Assembly (NCBI RefSeq): GCF_049933045.1
Contig: NZ_CP187926.1
Location: 3,720,001 to 3,784,000 of the forward strand
Length of the DNA stretch: 64,000 nt
Direction of reading: 5' to 3'
From: Pseudocolwellia sp049933045
GTDB lineage: Bacteria; Pseudomonadota; Gammaproteobacteria; Enterobacterales; Alteromonadaceae
A model generated the notes under the pieces. That model did not search any database. It worked only from the letters and a program-made list of their open reading frames with translations, and was not told the origin of the DNA. Of the stretch, positions 17,961 through 25,011 are shown piece after piece. How positions within the stretch are numbered: position 1 is the first letter of the stretch; every line of letters begins with the position of its first letter. A program made the translations under genes and the position numbers.

Positions 17961-18311
17961 CTATAAAAATAAAGCTAAGTTTAGCTGTTTTTCCTCACCT
18001 AGCCAGTAAGCATAATCGGTATGATCTTTTAAGTTATCACCTGTTAAACCATGAATAAAAATAGTTAAGCCGTTTCGGTGTTCTTCAAGCCATGCAACAA
18101 ACACATCAAAATCTTTAGCCGCAAAAATTATTTGGCAACTCCAACAAGGATGAGGACCTACAGGTTTTTCATGAAAACGCCCCACCTTTAAAGCAAAGTT
18201 TGTATTAATCGCATCACACAAGGCTTTCGCTTGCACAGCGGTTGTTGCATCAAAATAAACATGAGCATGATACGCATCGTGAATATTTACAGGAAGTTTG
18301 GCTTTTTTCAT
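17961..18311 (-). CDS. DOPA 4,5-dioxygenase family protein
   Basis: A compact 116-residue protein with the family layout: YHAHVYFD near the N-terminus, GRFHEKPVGPHPCWSCQI in the middle, and FIHGLTGDNLKDHTDYAYWLG towards the end. The conserved His residues (H-x-H, RFHE, GPHP, IHG, DHT) would form the metal site. Plant and fungal relatives cleave DOPA; the role of bacterial members is usually unknown. It is followed closely by the lipocalin gene. Its start region is duplicated at 19031-19069. Confidence 0.85.
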   Translation of the reverse strand: MKKAKLPVNIHDAYHAHVYFDATTAVQAKALCDAINTNFALKVGRFHEKPVGPHPCWSCQIIFAAKDFDVFVAWLEEHRNGLTIFIHGLTGDNLKDHTDYAYWLGEEKQLNLALFL

Positions 18312-18342
18312 TTTAAGATACCAGGTTGGGTAATATTAAAGC
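18304..18342. repeat. Start/leader segment duplicated at 19031-19069 (copy A)
   Basis: This stretch spans the start codon and leader of the DOPA-dioxygenase-like gene. It matches 19031-19069 in the same orientation, with about six differences, nearly all transitions. The lipoprotein gene at 18457-18837 lies between the copies. Confidence 0.55.
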
Positions 18343-18456
18343 GTCTGCATTAATTCAAGTGGAGCAGACTTTTTTATTGAGTTAAAAGTTAAATCCACAC
18401 AAATTACACTAAAGTCGAATTTGTCTGTTTGAGTGTTGTTAGCGTTATCATTTAAA

Positions 18457-18837
18457 TCACCTAATTTGTAATTTTAATATGCTATTACTTTTGCCGTCAG
18501 GGATCCCATCTATATATGTTATCTCCAAAGTATTTTGACTTGGATTTAGGTAGACATGGGTAACTATTTTTGATGACTCTAACGAATCACCAAAAACCAT
18601 TGCTGTTTTACTATTTGAGCAATTATCAAATATAGGTTTACTATCGTATAATTCTAGAATTTCAGTTTTATCGCTCCAGCCTGAAACCCTATAAACTAAG
18701 TAATATGTTTTATTTTTAATAACAATTGAATCAATTATACTCACTGAATCAACTGTAATAGAGCAGGAATCTCCCTTATCTAGTTCAGAGCAAGAGAGAG
18801 TAAATAACATACAAAAAATAATAAATATTCTTTTCAT
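18457..18837 (-). CDS. Hypothetical lipoprotein
   Basis: The best start is ATG 18837 (MKRIFIIFCMLFTLSC), giving a 126-residue protein with lipobox TLSC at 13-16; AGG lies about ten bases upstream. An upstream in-frame start would add nine residues before the signal peptide. The mature part is rich in beta-strand pattern (SCSITVDSVSIIDSIV, THVYLNPSQNTLEITYIDG) and has two or three cysteines. I recognise no family. It lies between two copies of a short duplicated leader sequence, which suggests local rearrangement. Confidence 0.6.
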   Translation of the reverse strand: MKRIFIIFCMLFTLSCSELDKGDSCSITVDSVSIIDSIVIKNKTYYLVYRVSGWSDKTEILELYDSKPIFDNCSNSKTAMVFGDSLESSKIVTHVYLNPSQNTLEITYIDGIPDGKSNSILKLQIR

Positions 18838-19030
18838 AACAACACCTAGTTTTACACATTCCATATATCAAGCCATTAGGCTCTATACTAAAAAGCATTA
18901 GTCACACCAGATATGAGAAAAATTTTTCTTCCCAATATAAGCTTAAATTATAAATAGCTCCATAGCATTAATTGTAACTATTTTAGAAGTTTTATAAATA
19001 GTCGCATCTATTTCAAATAGACTGTTGAGG

Positions 19031-19069
19031 TTTTTCATTTTAAAGTATTAGGTTGAGTAACATTAAAGC
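19031..19069. repeat. Duplicated start/leader segment (copy B)
   Basis: Diverged copy of 18304-18342 in the same orientation, including a CAT (ATG on the - strand) at 19036-19038. The frame behind it is short and unrelated, so this looks like a leftover promoter and leader. Confidence 0.5.
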
Positions 19070-19157
19070 CAAATATTTAGTATTCTTTGATAATACATCG
19101 TTTAATAAGCTTAACGTAACTACTCTAATTTTTAAGTGGGATAATCTGGGCATTTCA

Positions 19158-19181
19158 ACCTCCTCATTTTAATGAGGAGGT
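19158..19181. terminator. Perfect 11-bp inverted repeat downstream of a lipoprotein gene
   Basis: ACCTCCTCATT and AATGAGGAGGT are perfect arms with a 2-base centre. It lies 57 bases after the lipoprotein stop at 19238 (- strand). No T tract follows on that strand, so a terminator role is only possible. The arm also carries an anti-Shine-Dalgarno-like CCTCCTC. Confidence 0.4.
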
Positions 19182-19237
19182 GCTCTTTAAGGCGAAGGAA
19201 GATCATTTCCTGACTTTAACAGCTTATTATATTTCTA

Positions 19238-19534
19238 TTATGTACAGTTGGTTGATTCTATTGCATATTCAACAGTGTGACCAAATAAGTATTGGTTGGC
19301 AATATATGTATTCACTTGTTGTTCACACCATTGTAGTGCATCGCCTTTGCTTTCGTAACCTTTACCACCAGCATTCCAGCATTGTTCTAAATCATTAGAG
19401 CGATCTGCGGCGAACAAAGCTTTAGAGCTCGTTATTTTGCAAGATGAGTATGTAGATTTAGATGAACCGTCATCGTTGCTGCCGCCACATGCAGTTAAAG
19501 CAAATATAGCTGTTAAGATTAATGATTTTCTCAT
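19238..19534 (-). CDS. Hypothetical small lipoprotein with four cysteines in the mature part
   Basis: The 98-residue product has signal peptide MRKSLILTAIFALTAC with lipobox LTAC, a Gly/Ser/Asp linker GGSNDDGSSKS, and a compact domain with four cysteines (SSCKI, EQCWN, QWCEQ, STNCT) that could form two disulfides in the periplasm. No family was recognised. Its ATG starts one base after the stop of the upstream secreted protein, so translation is probably coupled. Confidence 0.6.
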   Translation of the reverse strand: MRKSLILTAIFALTACGGSNDDGSSKSTYSSCKITSSKALFAADRSNDLEQCWNAGGKGYESKGDALQWCEQQVNTYIANQYLFGHTVEYAIESTNCT

Positions 19535-19535
19535 G

Positions 19536-19871
19536 TTATTCGCCTTGCATAAATTGATTAGTAAATAATTCAGTGATCACTACTCGAGACTTGCAAGGGA
19601 CTTCAAAGTACTCATGATCATTGTTCTTAATTTGAAGTTCAAGGTTGTCATAACCTGAACACTCAAATTGAACTCCAGACGCAGGAGTTAAATTGAAATT
19701 TTGACCATAAAGGTCAATTTCAATTTTTTCATTTGAAAGGTTTTGTATTGATAAAGTCGAGAATTCAGTTTTATAAACTTCGACATTTTCTACAGGCGAA
19801 CTGTATTCGCTTGCGATTACAGCTGTGGATAATAGAGTTAACATTAGGGCTGCTTTACTACTAAGTTTCAT
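19536..19871 (-). CDS. Hypothetical secreted protein
   Basis: The start is ATG 19871, with AGGAATTATA directly upstream; a longer in-frame start would add 20 residues. The 111-residue product has a signal peptide (MKLSSKAALMLTLLSTAVIA-SE) and a mature domain that looks all-beta (FSTLSIQNLSNEKIEIDLYG), with two Cys (FECSG, VPCKS) that could pair. No family was recognised. It forms a two-gene unit with the downstream lipoprotein. Confidence 0.55.
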   Translation of the reverse strand: MKLSSKAALMLTLLSTAVIASEYSSPVENVEVYKTEFSTLSIQNLSNEKIEIDLYGQNFNLTPASGVQFECSGYDNLELQIKNNDHEYFEVPCKSRVVITELFTNQFMQGE

Positions 19872-20019
19872 TATAATTCCTGTTTGATAGTGAAACGAAT
19901 TTTTTCGTACTAAAAGTACAAAAAAAAACATAAACGCAAAATAATAGGCTTTATTGCTGGCTGATAATGTTAAGGAACAAAACAGCCAGCTGTAAAGCTT
20001 ATGTTAATTTTCTTGTATG

Positions 20020-20478
20020 CTATGAACTACACTTACCTTTTATGGCCATGTCTAATTTTGATACTTTTTTCTTTCCTTTATTTTCATCAACTAACTCAAC
20101 ACCTGCACCACCAACAAAAACCCCCATTTTAATATATTGACTCACGAAGTAGTTTTTACCACTTTCTGTATTAATAATTAAATCATTTGCCGAAAATTCT
20201 GATTCTGTTGAGATCTTATGCTCACTATCACCACTTACTTCCTCATAAAAAAACATGTTAGGTGCTGTTTCACCTACACATTTATCGTCTAGCCATATAT
20301 CTTTCTTTAAAGCTCCACCAAAACTACCTGATCTATAAACATATATACCAGACTTCCCTTCGGATGGTGAATTATACTGTTTTGCTAATTCACTTTTTTC
20401 TTTAGATTCCATTGGTACACTTGTACACCCTGTAATTAGTGATGCTGTAACTGCGATCGTTAGTAAAACTTTATTCAT
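20020..20478 (-). CDS. DUF2846-type lipoprotein
   Basis: The 152-residue protein has a lipoprotein signal peptide (lipobox ITGC at 15-18) and the DUF2846 layout: GIYVYRSGSFGGALKKDIWLDDKCVGETAPNMFF, followed by a YFVSQYIKMGVF strand pair. DUF2846 proteins are small envelope proteins of unknown role. The Cys in DDKC and in GKCSS may pair. The gene has AAGGGAAAA before the ATG and no close partner. Confidence 0.75.
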   Translation of the reverse strand: MNKVLLTIAVTASLITGCTSVPMESKEKSELAKQYNSPSEGKSGIYVYRSGSFGGALKKDIWLDDKCVGETAPNMFFYEEVSGDSEHKISTESEFSANDLIINTESGKNYFVSQYIKMGVFVGGAGVELVDENKGKKKVSKLDMAIKGKCSS

Positions 20479-20973
20479 TGTTTTCCCTTTTTATATTCAT
20501 GAGCTTCAACTACTCATTTGTTTTTTATTGGTTTGAAATAGATGAGATTTAAAATGCATAACAACTTATTAAAAAGATTAAATCCGCCTTTCTATAAAGG
20601 TCGATAATCATCTTTAATTAATAATTGGCATCGACATTACGCGATCATTATTTATAAATCAATAAGTTAAAAATATAAGTTTGGCTATTTAAGGTGTAAA
20701 AAGAGGGTGCGATTATGCTTTCTTATAGAAAAAGAGGTTAAGCATCGCTGAATATACTAAGCCTAGAAACAGTATCAATTAAAGTATATATCGCATGGTA
20801 TTAAGGTTTGTAGATTGCTTTTGTTGCTTAAGTTTGAATGGTGCAAGCTAATAGTTATAAAGTTAAATTCATAACTGAATTAAGTAGGTTTTTTTAGTGT
20901 AGTTAAATTTTATTTATTGGGGCTGTTGTTGAAGGTGTTTCACTGAGTAAAAAAAGATAAAAGCAATAACACC
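20479..20973. other. 495-base intergenic stretch without recognisable gene
   Basis: No frame with a ribosome site and coding character was found on either strand. The only structure noticed is an 8-base inverted repeat AAGGTGTT / AACACCTT spanning roughly 20932-20976, next to the stop of the following - strand gene. The rest is AT-rich. A small RNA cannot be excluded by eye. Confidence 0.4.
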
Positions 20974-21219
20974 TTACAACTTCATTAAAATTTGCATTAA
21001 ACCAGGCAATGCTGATTTAGATGAAGTGCTTGGTTGGCTTACCATTCCTTTGGCAAAACCTGCGCCGAAAGACGCCATGATACCTTCTTTAGAAGCAAGT
21101 AAGGTGTTGATGTTGGCTTTAACCACCTTGCTTGTATGATTATCGAAGGCGCAAGCGGCGGTATAAATTTGTTGTGCGTTTTGAGCGGCTTTTATTTCGT
21201 CTTCAATAATAAACTTCAT
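20974..21219 (-). CDS. Hypothetical protein, third gene of the yqjD/yqjE-like operon
   Basis: The 81-residue product begins MKFIIEDEIKAAQNAQQIYTAA and has a Gly/Ala-rich middle (GIMASFGAGFAKGMVSQ) and a short hydrophobic end. I recognise no family. The ATG lies one base after the stop of the YqjE-like gene, and its AGGAG is inside the end of that gene, so the two are translationally coupled. Position corresponds to yqjK in E. coli, but sequence similarity is not evident. Confidence 0.6.
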   Translation of the reverse strand: MKFIIEDEIKAAQNAQQIYTAACAFDNHTSKVVKANINTLLASKEGIMASFGAGFAKGMVSQPSTSSKSALPGLMQILMKL

Positions 21220-21220
21220 A

Positions 21221-21643
21221 CTATTCTCCTTCTACAATTTGTGCGACGGTTGAGTGAAATCCTACTAAATCCCATATTTTTTTAAGTTGGCTAAACAGCC
21301 ACAAACCTAAAGAAATATTGATGATCAGTAATAAAATTATCGACAAACTTAACGATTGAATTAAGTGATATACGATTAACCCGACGCCTATATTTAACAG
21401 TATCCATACTACGGCGGCGATAACGACTAAGGTTAAGCTAATAGCAAACGAAAGTAAGATAGCGCTGAGGCTAAGTTTAGCCTCAGCAGCTATTAGGTTT
21501 TTAGACGCGATCAGCCTGGCGATTTTACTTCCAAATAACGCCTCAATACTTTCGTAGGTTTTCTTGAACGATGCTGCTGGTACGTCTAGCTCGTTATCAT
21601 GAGGTTGTTTTTCAAACGTGTTATTTTGCTCTGAAGTGTCCAT
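21221..21643 (-). CDS. YqjE-like phage-holin-superfamily membrane protein
   Basis: The 140-residue protein has a polar N-terminus, an amphipathic stretch, and two long membrane segments at about residues 60-86 and 90-116 (LSLSAILLSFAISLTLVVIA and LSLSIILLLIINISLGLWLF). This is the build of the Phage_holin_3_6/YqjE group, inner-membrane proteins of unknown role encoded beside YqjD-type ribosome-associated proteins. It stands 17 bases after the DUF883 gene and is coupled to the downstream small gene. Confidence 0.75.
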   Translation of the reverse strand: MDTSEQNNTFEKQPHDNELDVPAASFKKTYESIEALFGSKIARLIASKNLIAAEAKLSLSAILLSFAISLTLVVIAAVVWILLNIGVGLIVYHLIQSLSLSIILLLIINISLGLWLFSQLKKIWDLVGFHSTVAQIVEGE

Positions 21644-21660
21644 GCTAATCTACGCCTCGA

Positions 21661-21975
21661 TTATTTTCTTTTTAGAAGAGATGAAACCAGCATACCTACA
21701 GTAAATGCGATACCTGCGGTTGCTACAGGGTTTTCTACGGCATATTTTTTAACAGATGACTTATTCCATTTGTCTTCCATTTCGCTTTGCTTTTGCGCCA
21801 GCGTTTCTGAGCTACTTTGTGCAGTTTCACGGATGGTTTGTTCCGCTTTACCTGCTTTGCCCGCTAATGTGTCTACAGAGTTGTGTAACGTGCCTTGTAA
21901 CTTATCAGTAACTGGGTGCTCTTCTTGGATAGTATTTTCTAAGTCAGCTTTAGTTGCTTGTTTTGACTGTGCCAT
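21661..21975 (-). CDS. DUF883/ElaB/YqjD-like membrane-anchored protein
   Basis: The 104-residue product is a long, polar helical protein (residues 1-80, rich in Gln, Lys, Glu, with SSETLAQKQSEMEDKW) ending in one C-terminal membrane helix, NPVATAGIAFTVGMLVSSLLKRK. The same layout with a Gly-rich tail anchor is characteristic of ElaB/YqjD/YgaM, which in E. coli bind ribosomes at the membrane in stationary phase. First gene of the three-gene unit. AAGGAAAATCAAC precedes the ATG. Confidence 0.8.
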   Translation of the reverse strand: MAQSKQATKADLENTIQEEHPVTDKLQGTLHNSVDTLAGKAGKAEQTIRETAQSSSETLAQKQSEMEDKWNKSSVKKYAVENPVATAGIAFTVGMLVSSLLKRK

Positions 21976-22176
21976 GTTGATTTTCCTTTTCAGTTATTGA
22001 AATATACAATTTTCATTGCGATTACGTTATTTTCGTACTTATAACGTTGTCTCATACTTAGTGTTGCAACTATCAAACCAGTTATTTTATATAACCATAT
22101 CAGTCACTTGTGAATGTAGTGTTTATTGGGTTGTAGAAAGGTATGTAAATATTGCAAGGTATATTGAAAGTTTTGC

Positions 22177-22203
22177 AAAAAAAAGCGCCCGTTAAGAGCG
22201 CTA
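22177..22203 (-). terminator. Rho-independent terminator after the hemerythrin gene
   Basis: On the - strand AGCGC and GCGCT arms (AGCGCTCTTAACGGGCGCT) are followed by eight T. It lies 35 bases past the hemerythrin stop. Confidence 0.85.
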
Positions 22204-22237
22204 GTGTTTATTCAAAATGGTGATGTAACTATTGGCG

Positions 22238-22666
22238 TTATGAAGCAATTTCGGTGAGGTAGTTATCAGCCATTTTGTTCTTATCTTTTTCGGTAAGTGC
22301 TTTACCTGCCTGCTGAAAGAATTCGTGTTCTTCTTCCGCTAGGTGATGATCTACTTTATGAGCGAGCTTTTTAAATGTAGCTAACCATTGTGGTGAACTC
22401 ATTTCGAGATCATCTAATTCGGCTATGTATTTGTCGATTTGATGATGCTCAGCAACACCATGACGAGAAAGCCCAACTGTGTTGTCTAGTTGTATCAAGG
22501 GCGCATAGAAGTAGCGTTCTTCTGCTACGGCATGGGTTTCAAGTTCGGCTTTTAGTTGTTGATAGTATTCGTTTCTAACGTCTGACTTGCCGTGGGTGTT
22601 TAATAGCAGATTGATCAATGCTCTTTGTTTGTCATGATCGTTTCGTAATGCTTCAAATATTTTCAT
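22238..22666 (-). CDS. Hemerythrin HHE-domain protein
   Basis: The 142-residue protein is a single hemerythrin-like four-helix domain. Iron ligands are visible as LRNDHDKQ (His), ETHAVAEERYFY (His and Glu), HGVAEHHQIDKYI (His), and HKVDHHLAEEEHEFF (His and Glu). Such proteins bind a di-iron centre and act in oxygen, nitric oxide or iron-sulfur stress responses. It is a single gene with AGGAG before the ATG and its own terminator, and it sits in a cluster of small stress-type genes. Confidence 0.92.
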   Translation of the reverse strand: MKIFEALRNDHDKQRALINLLLNTHGKSDVRNEYYQQLKAELETHAVAEERYFYAPLIQLDNTVGLSRHGVAEHHQIDKYIAELDDLEMSSPQWLATFKKLAHKVDHHLAEEEHEFFQQAGKALTEKDKNKMADNYLTEIAS

Positions 22667-22824
22667 CTTTATCTCCTAAAGTTAATGAACTAACTCGATA
22701 TAGATTAAGGTTCTAATACCTTATAAATGTGAGGTTTTCTTTGAAAATTTAAGGGATGAATACCCTTTGATATATACCAATCAAAATAACTTACAAAACC
22801 CATTATCTCGAGTTCAGGTTAACT

Positions 22825-22858
22825 AGTTGGTCATTTATACTGACTTAAATGACCAACT
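22825..22858. repeat. Perfect 13-bp inverted repeat
   Basis: AGTTGGTCATTTA and TAAATGACCAACT are perfect arms with an 8-base loop. No T tract follows on either strand. It could be an operator, a transcript end or an extragenic palindrome. Confidence 0.5.
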
Positions 22859-22928
22859 GCCTTGTTATTTATTTTCGCTGTACCAACAGTAACATTGACT
22901 GATTGTAGCTGGTGCGATTGGTGTGCTT

Positions 22929-22960
22929 CTTTTATTCATCTTTTTAAAAATGAATAAAAG
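22929..22960. terminator. Perfect 11-bp inverted repeat, possible cyclase terminator
   Basis: CTTTTATTCAT and ATGAATAAAAG are perfect arms around a 10-base AT-rich loop, 66 bases after the diguanylate cyclase stop on the - strand. The stem is AT-rich and lacks a T tract, so the role is uncertain. Confidence 0.4.
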
Positions 22961-23025
22961 CTGATTAACGTATGATTTCATCATCTGATACCTCTGATTT
23001 TATAAAAACCAATTCAAGATGTGTA

Positions 23026-24012
23026 TTAACAGCAGTATTGGTTACGACCGTTTTTCTTCGCTTGATATAATTTAGAATCCGCTGCTTGTAGTAGTTCTGT
23101 CGAACTGAAGTCAACTTTATTCTTATAAGTTGGTGAGTAAGATGTTACGCCTGCACTGATAGTAACGTTGCTATGGCTAGCTTTAGATGCATGCGGTATG
23201 TTTAAGCTATTAATAGCATTAACCACATCTTTGGCTATTTTCTTAGCGCCAGCAGCGTCTGTAAAAGGCAATAAAATAACAAATTCTTCACCACCAAATC
23301 GGGCAACAAGATCTTGAGAACGATAGTTAGATCTTGATAGGATTTGAGCAATTAATGTTAAACACTCGTCACCTTTTACATGACCAAACTCGTCGTTATA
23401 AAGTTTAAAATGGTCAATGTCTATCATGATAAGAGAGATTGTACTCTCACCTCTTATCGCTGTTGTCCAATCTTGTTTAAGCTGAAGATCAAAACACATT
23501 CTGTTAGCAATACCCGTTAAAGAATCAGTTTTTGAAACGTGTTCAAGCTCGTTACTGCGTTGAATCAGCTTCATTTGATTTTTTACACGGTTGAATAGAA
23601 TGTTACTTTGGGTGTCGCGCGAAATATAATCTATTGCGCCTAATTCAATAGCTTGTTCTTCTTCAAGTTCGTTGTAGTGATCACTCACGAACATTACTTG
23701 AATGTCTTTCGTTGTAATATGCTGCTTAACAAATTTACAAACATCTAACCCAGACATATCAGGTAAGTTCACAGCAGATAGAACAAGATCGATGTTCTCG
23801 TCTAATACTAGCTTTAATGCTGTGATGGCATCGTGAGCAATTTTAATCGAATAATCATGTTTAAAAATATCAACCCAATGAGCTAATTGGCTGTCGTGTT
23901 CGTGTACAAGTAAAATGGTTAAGTTTTCTTTTACACGCGTCACTAAATGAAGATTGTTTTTAGCTGAGGCCAAATGATGTACTTTGTTTTTAGCCTCCTT
24001 TCTGATCTTCAT
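23026..24012 (-). CDS. Diguanylate cyclase with degenerate receiver domain
   Basis: The 328-residue protein has a receiver-like domain (about 30-150) and a GGDEF domain (about 155-328). The GGDEF half is intact: GGEEF at 240-244, an RxxD inhibitory site (RSQD) five residues before it, and the metal Asp in IDIDHFK. It should make cyclic di-GMP with product inhibition. The receiver is altered: the phosphoacceptor position reads DLVLSAVNLPDMSG, with Ala80 instead of Asp; the acidic pocket is HEHD, and the Lys position is Arg in ISRD. Phosphorylation is therefore unlikely, and the domain probably acts through protein contacts. Confidence 0.9.
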   Translation of the reverse strand: MKIRKEAKNKVHHLASAKNNLHLVTRVKENLTILLVHEHDSQLAHWVDIFKHDYSIKIAHDAITALKLVLDENIDLVLSAVNLPDMSGLDVCKFVKQHITTKDIQVMFVSDHYNELEEEQAIELGAIDYISRDTQSNILFNRVKNQMKLIQRSNELEHVSKTDSLTGIANRMCFDLQLKQDWTTAIRGESTISLIMIDIDHFKLYNDEFGHVKGDECLTLIAQILSRSNYRSQDLVARFGGEEFVILLPFTDAAGAKKIAKDVVNAINSLNIPHASKASHSNVTISAGVTSYSPTYKNKVDFSSTELLQAADSKLYQAKKNGRNQYCC

Positions 24013-24116
24013 CCCATATTCTCCAATTATCCATAATGTTATTGAGCTTTTAAGTTTAACGAGTGATTAATTAATCAACACCTATGTATAGACGTGAATC
24101 ACAACATTTGCCAGAT

Positions 24117-24145
24117 AAAAGCACACATTTATGTGCTTTTTTTTT
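24117..24145. terminator. Terminator hairpin between BON-domain and cyclase genes
   Basis: AAAAGCACA and TGTGCTTTT arms with a T tract on the + strand and TTTTAT on the - strand. It lies just after the BON gene stop (- strand), which it most probably terminates. Confidence 0.7.
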
Positions 24146-24165
24146 AACCAGGCTAATTAATCCGA

Positions 24166-24717
24166 TTAACTTAATGCGACTTCTAATTTATTTACCACTG
24201 ACTTAACGTCTTTAGTATTGTTAGCTATGGCAACGGCTAATTGTTTTGCGCTGTCTGAGCCAACTTTACCTGTTAGGGTTACTACACCAGCATTCACTTC
24301 TACTTCGATGTTGGTACCACTAACTTCTGATTCCAATAAAAGCTTAGCTTTAACAACCGCTTCTACTTTTGAGTCAGTTAAGGTAGCCACTATTGTGCTA
24401 TCTTCTGGCTCTTTATCGTTAAGGACAGTAAGTTTGTTCTCTACCGATTTAACGCCTTCTAAACTTTGCACTAATTCAGCAGCTAAGGCTTTGTCTACTT
24501 TACTATCGACCTTACCTGTAAGAATAACGACGCCGTCTTTGACATCTGTGTTTATATCAAAAGAATTTAGATTTCCGTTAAATAGCAAAGTGCTTTCGGC
24601 TTTGCCGTCTAACCATGCATCTTTAGATTTATCTTCCCAAGTGTTGTCTGCATAAACCGCAGATGAACCAAGAGTTAATAACGTTAACGTAACAATAGAA
24701 CGAATTGAGTTGTTCAT
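24166..24717 (-). CDS. Periplasmic protein with two BON domains (OsmY-like)
   Basis: The 183-residue protein has a signal peptide (cleavage after SSAVYA, about residue 23) and two BON domains (about 35-105 and 112-183). Each has the characteristic end VVTLTGKV or VVILTGKV followed by VKSVVNKL or VKSVENKL. BON proteins of the OsmY type are periplasmic, bind phospholipid surfaces, and are induced by osmotic or stationary-phase stress. AGGAG precedes the ATG, and a hairpin follows the stop, so it is a single gene. Confidence 0.9.
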   Translation of the reverse strand: MNNSIRSIVTLTLLTLGSSAVYADNTWEDKSKDAWLDGKAESTLLFNGNLNSFDINTDVKDGVVILTGKVDSKVDKALAAELVQSLEGVKSVENKLTVLNDKEPEDSTIVATLTDSKVEAVVKAKLLLESEVSGTNIEVEVNAGVVTLTGKVGSDSAKQLAVAIANNTKDVKSVVNKLEVALS

Positions 24718-24931
24718 AGTAATCTCCTTTTAATTAATTCACTTTAACTAATGCCACTTCCGTGCCACAAGCTAAAATACTGATTTTAAAGGGACATTTA
24801 GATTCACTTCAATTCTACTCTGCTTATATCTGTATTTTTTTACATGCTGTTATGTAAAAATTACACAGCGATTACAGCGTTATTCATTGCTATTTTATTT
24901 CCGTTTGATAAATACAAACACTAAAAAACAT

Positions 24932-24962
24932 AAACGCCATTGTCACTACAACAATGGCGTTA
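24932..24962 (-). terminator. Terminator after the RND exporter operon
   Basis: AACGCCATTGT and ACAATGGCGTT are perfect 11-bp arms with a 7-base loop; on the - strand TTTATGTTTTTT follows. It lies 50 bases after the exporter stop. Confidence 0.75.
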
Positions 24963-25011
24963 ATAAAGATCACTTTTGTTAAGAATTATTTCATATGTTT
25001 CTAGATGTAGC

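Larger units (their letters stand above)
18838..19237. other. 400-base intergenic stretch with duplicated leader and inverted repeat
   Basis: No gene of normal size is visible. It holds copy B of the duplicated leader (19031-19069), from which a 31-codon frame (ATG at 19038, - strand) runs without similarity to the gene behind copy A, and a perfect inverted repeat at 19158-19181. The rest is plain AT-rich sequence. Confidence 0.5.
22667..23025. other. 359-base intergenic stretch with two inverted repeats
   Basis: No gene is visible. It contains two perfect inverted repeats (22825-22858 and 22929-22960) between the diguanylate cyclase stop and the hemerythrin start, both on the - strand reading direction. 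The promoter of the hemerythrin gene should lie in the lower half. Confidence 0.45.

Noticed and set aside
24218..24655. 145-codon frame on the + strand
   Set aside because: It is the antisense of the BON-domain gene, whose signal peptide and motifs are clear; the Ser/Thr/Leu-rich product is typical of a shadow frame.
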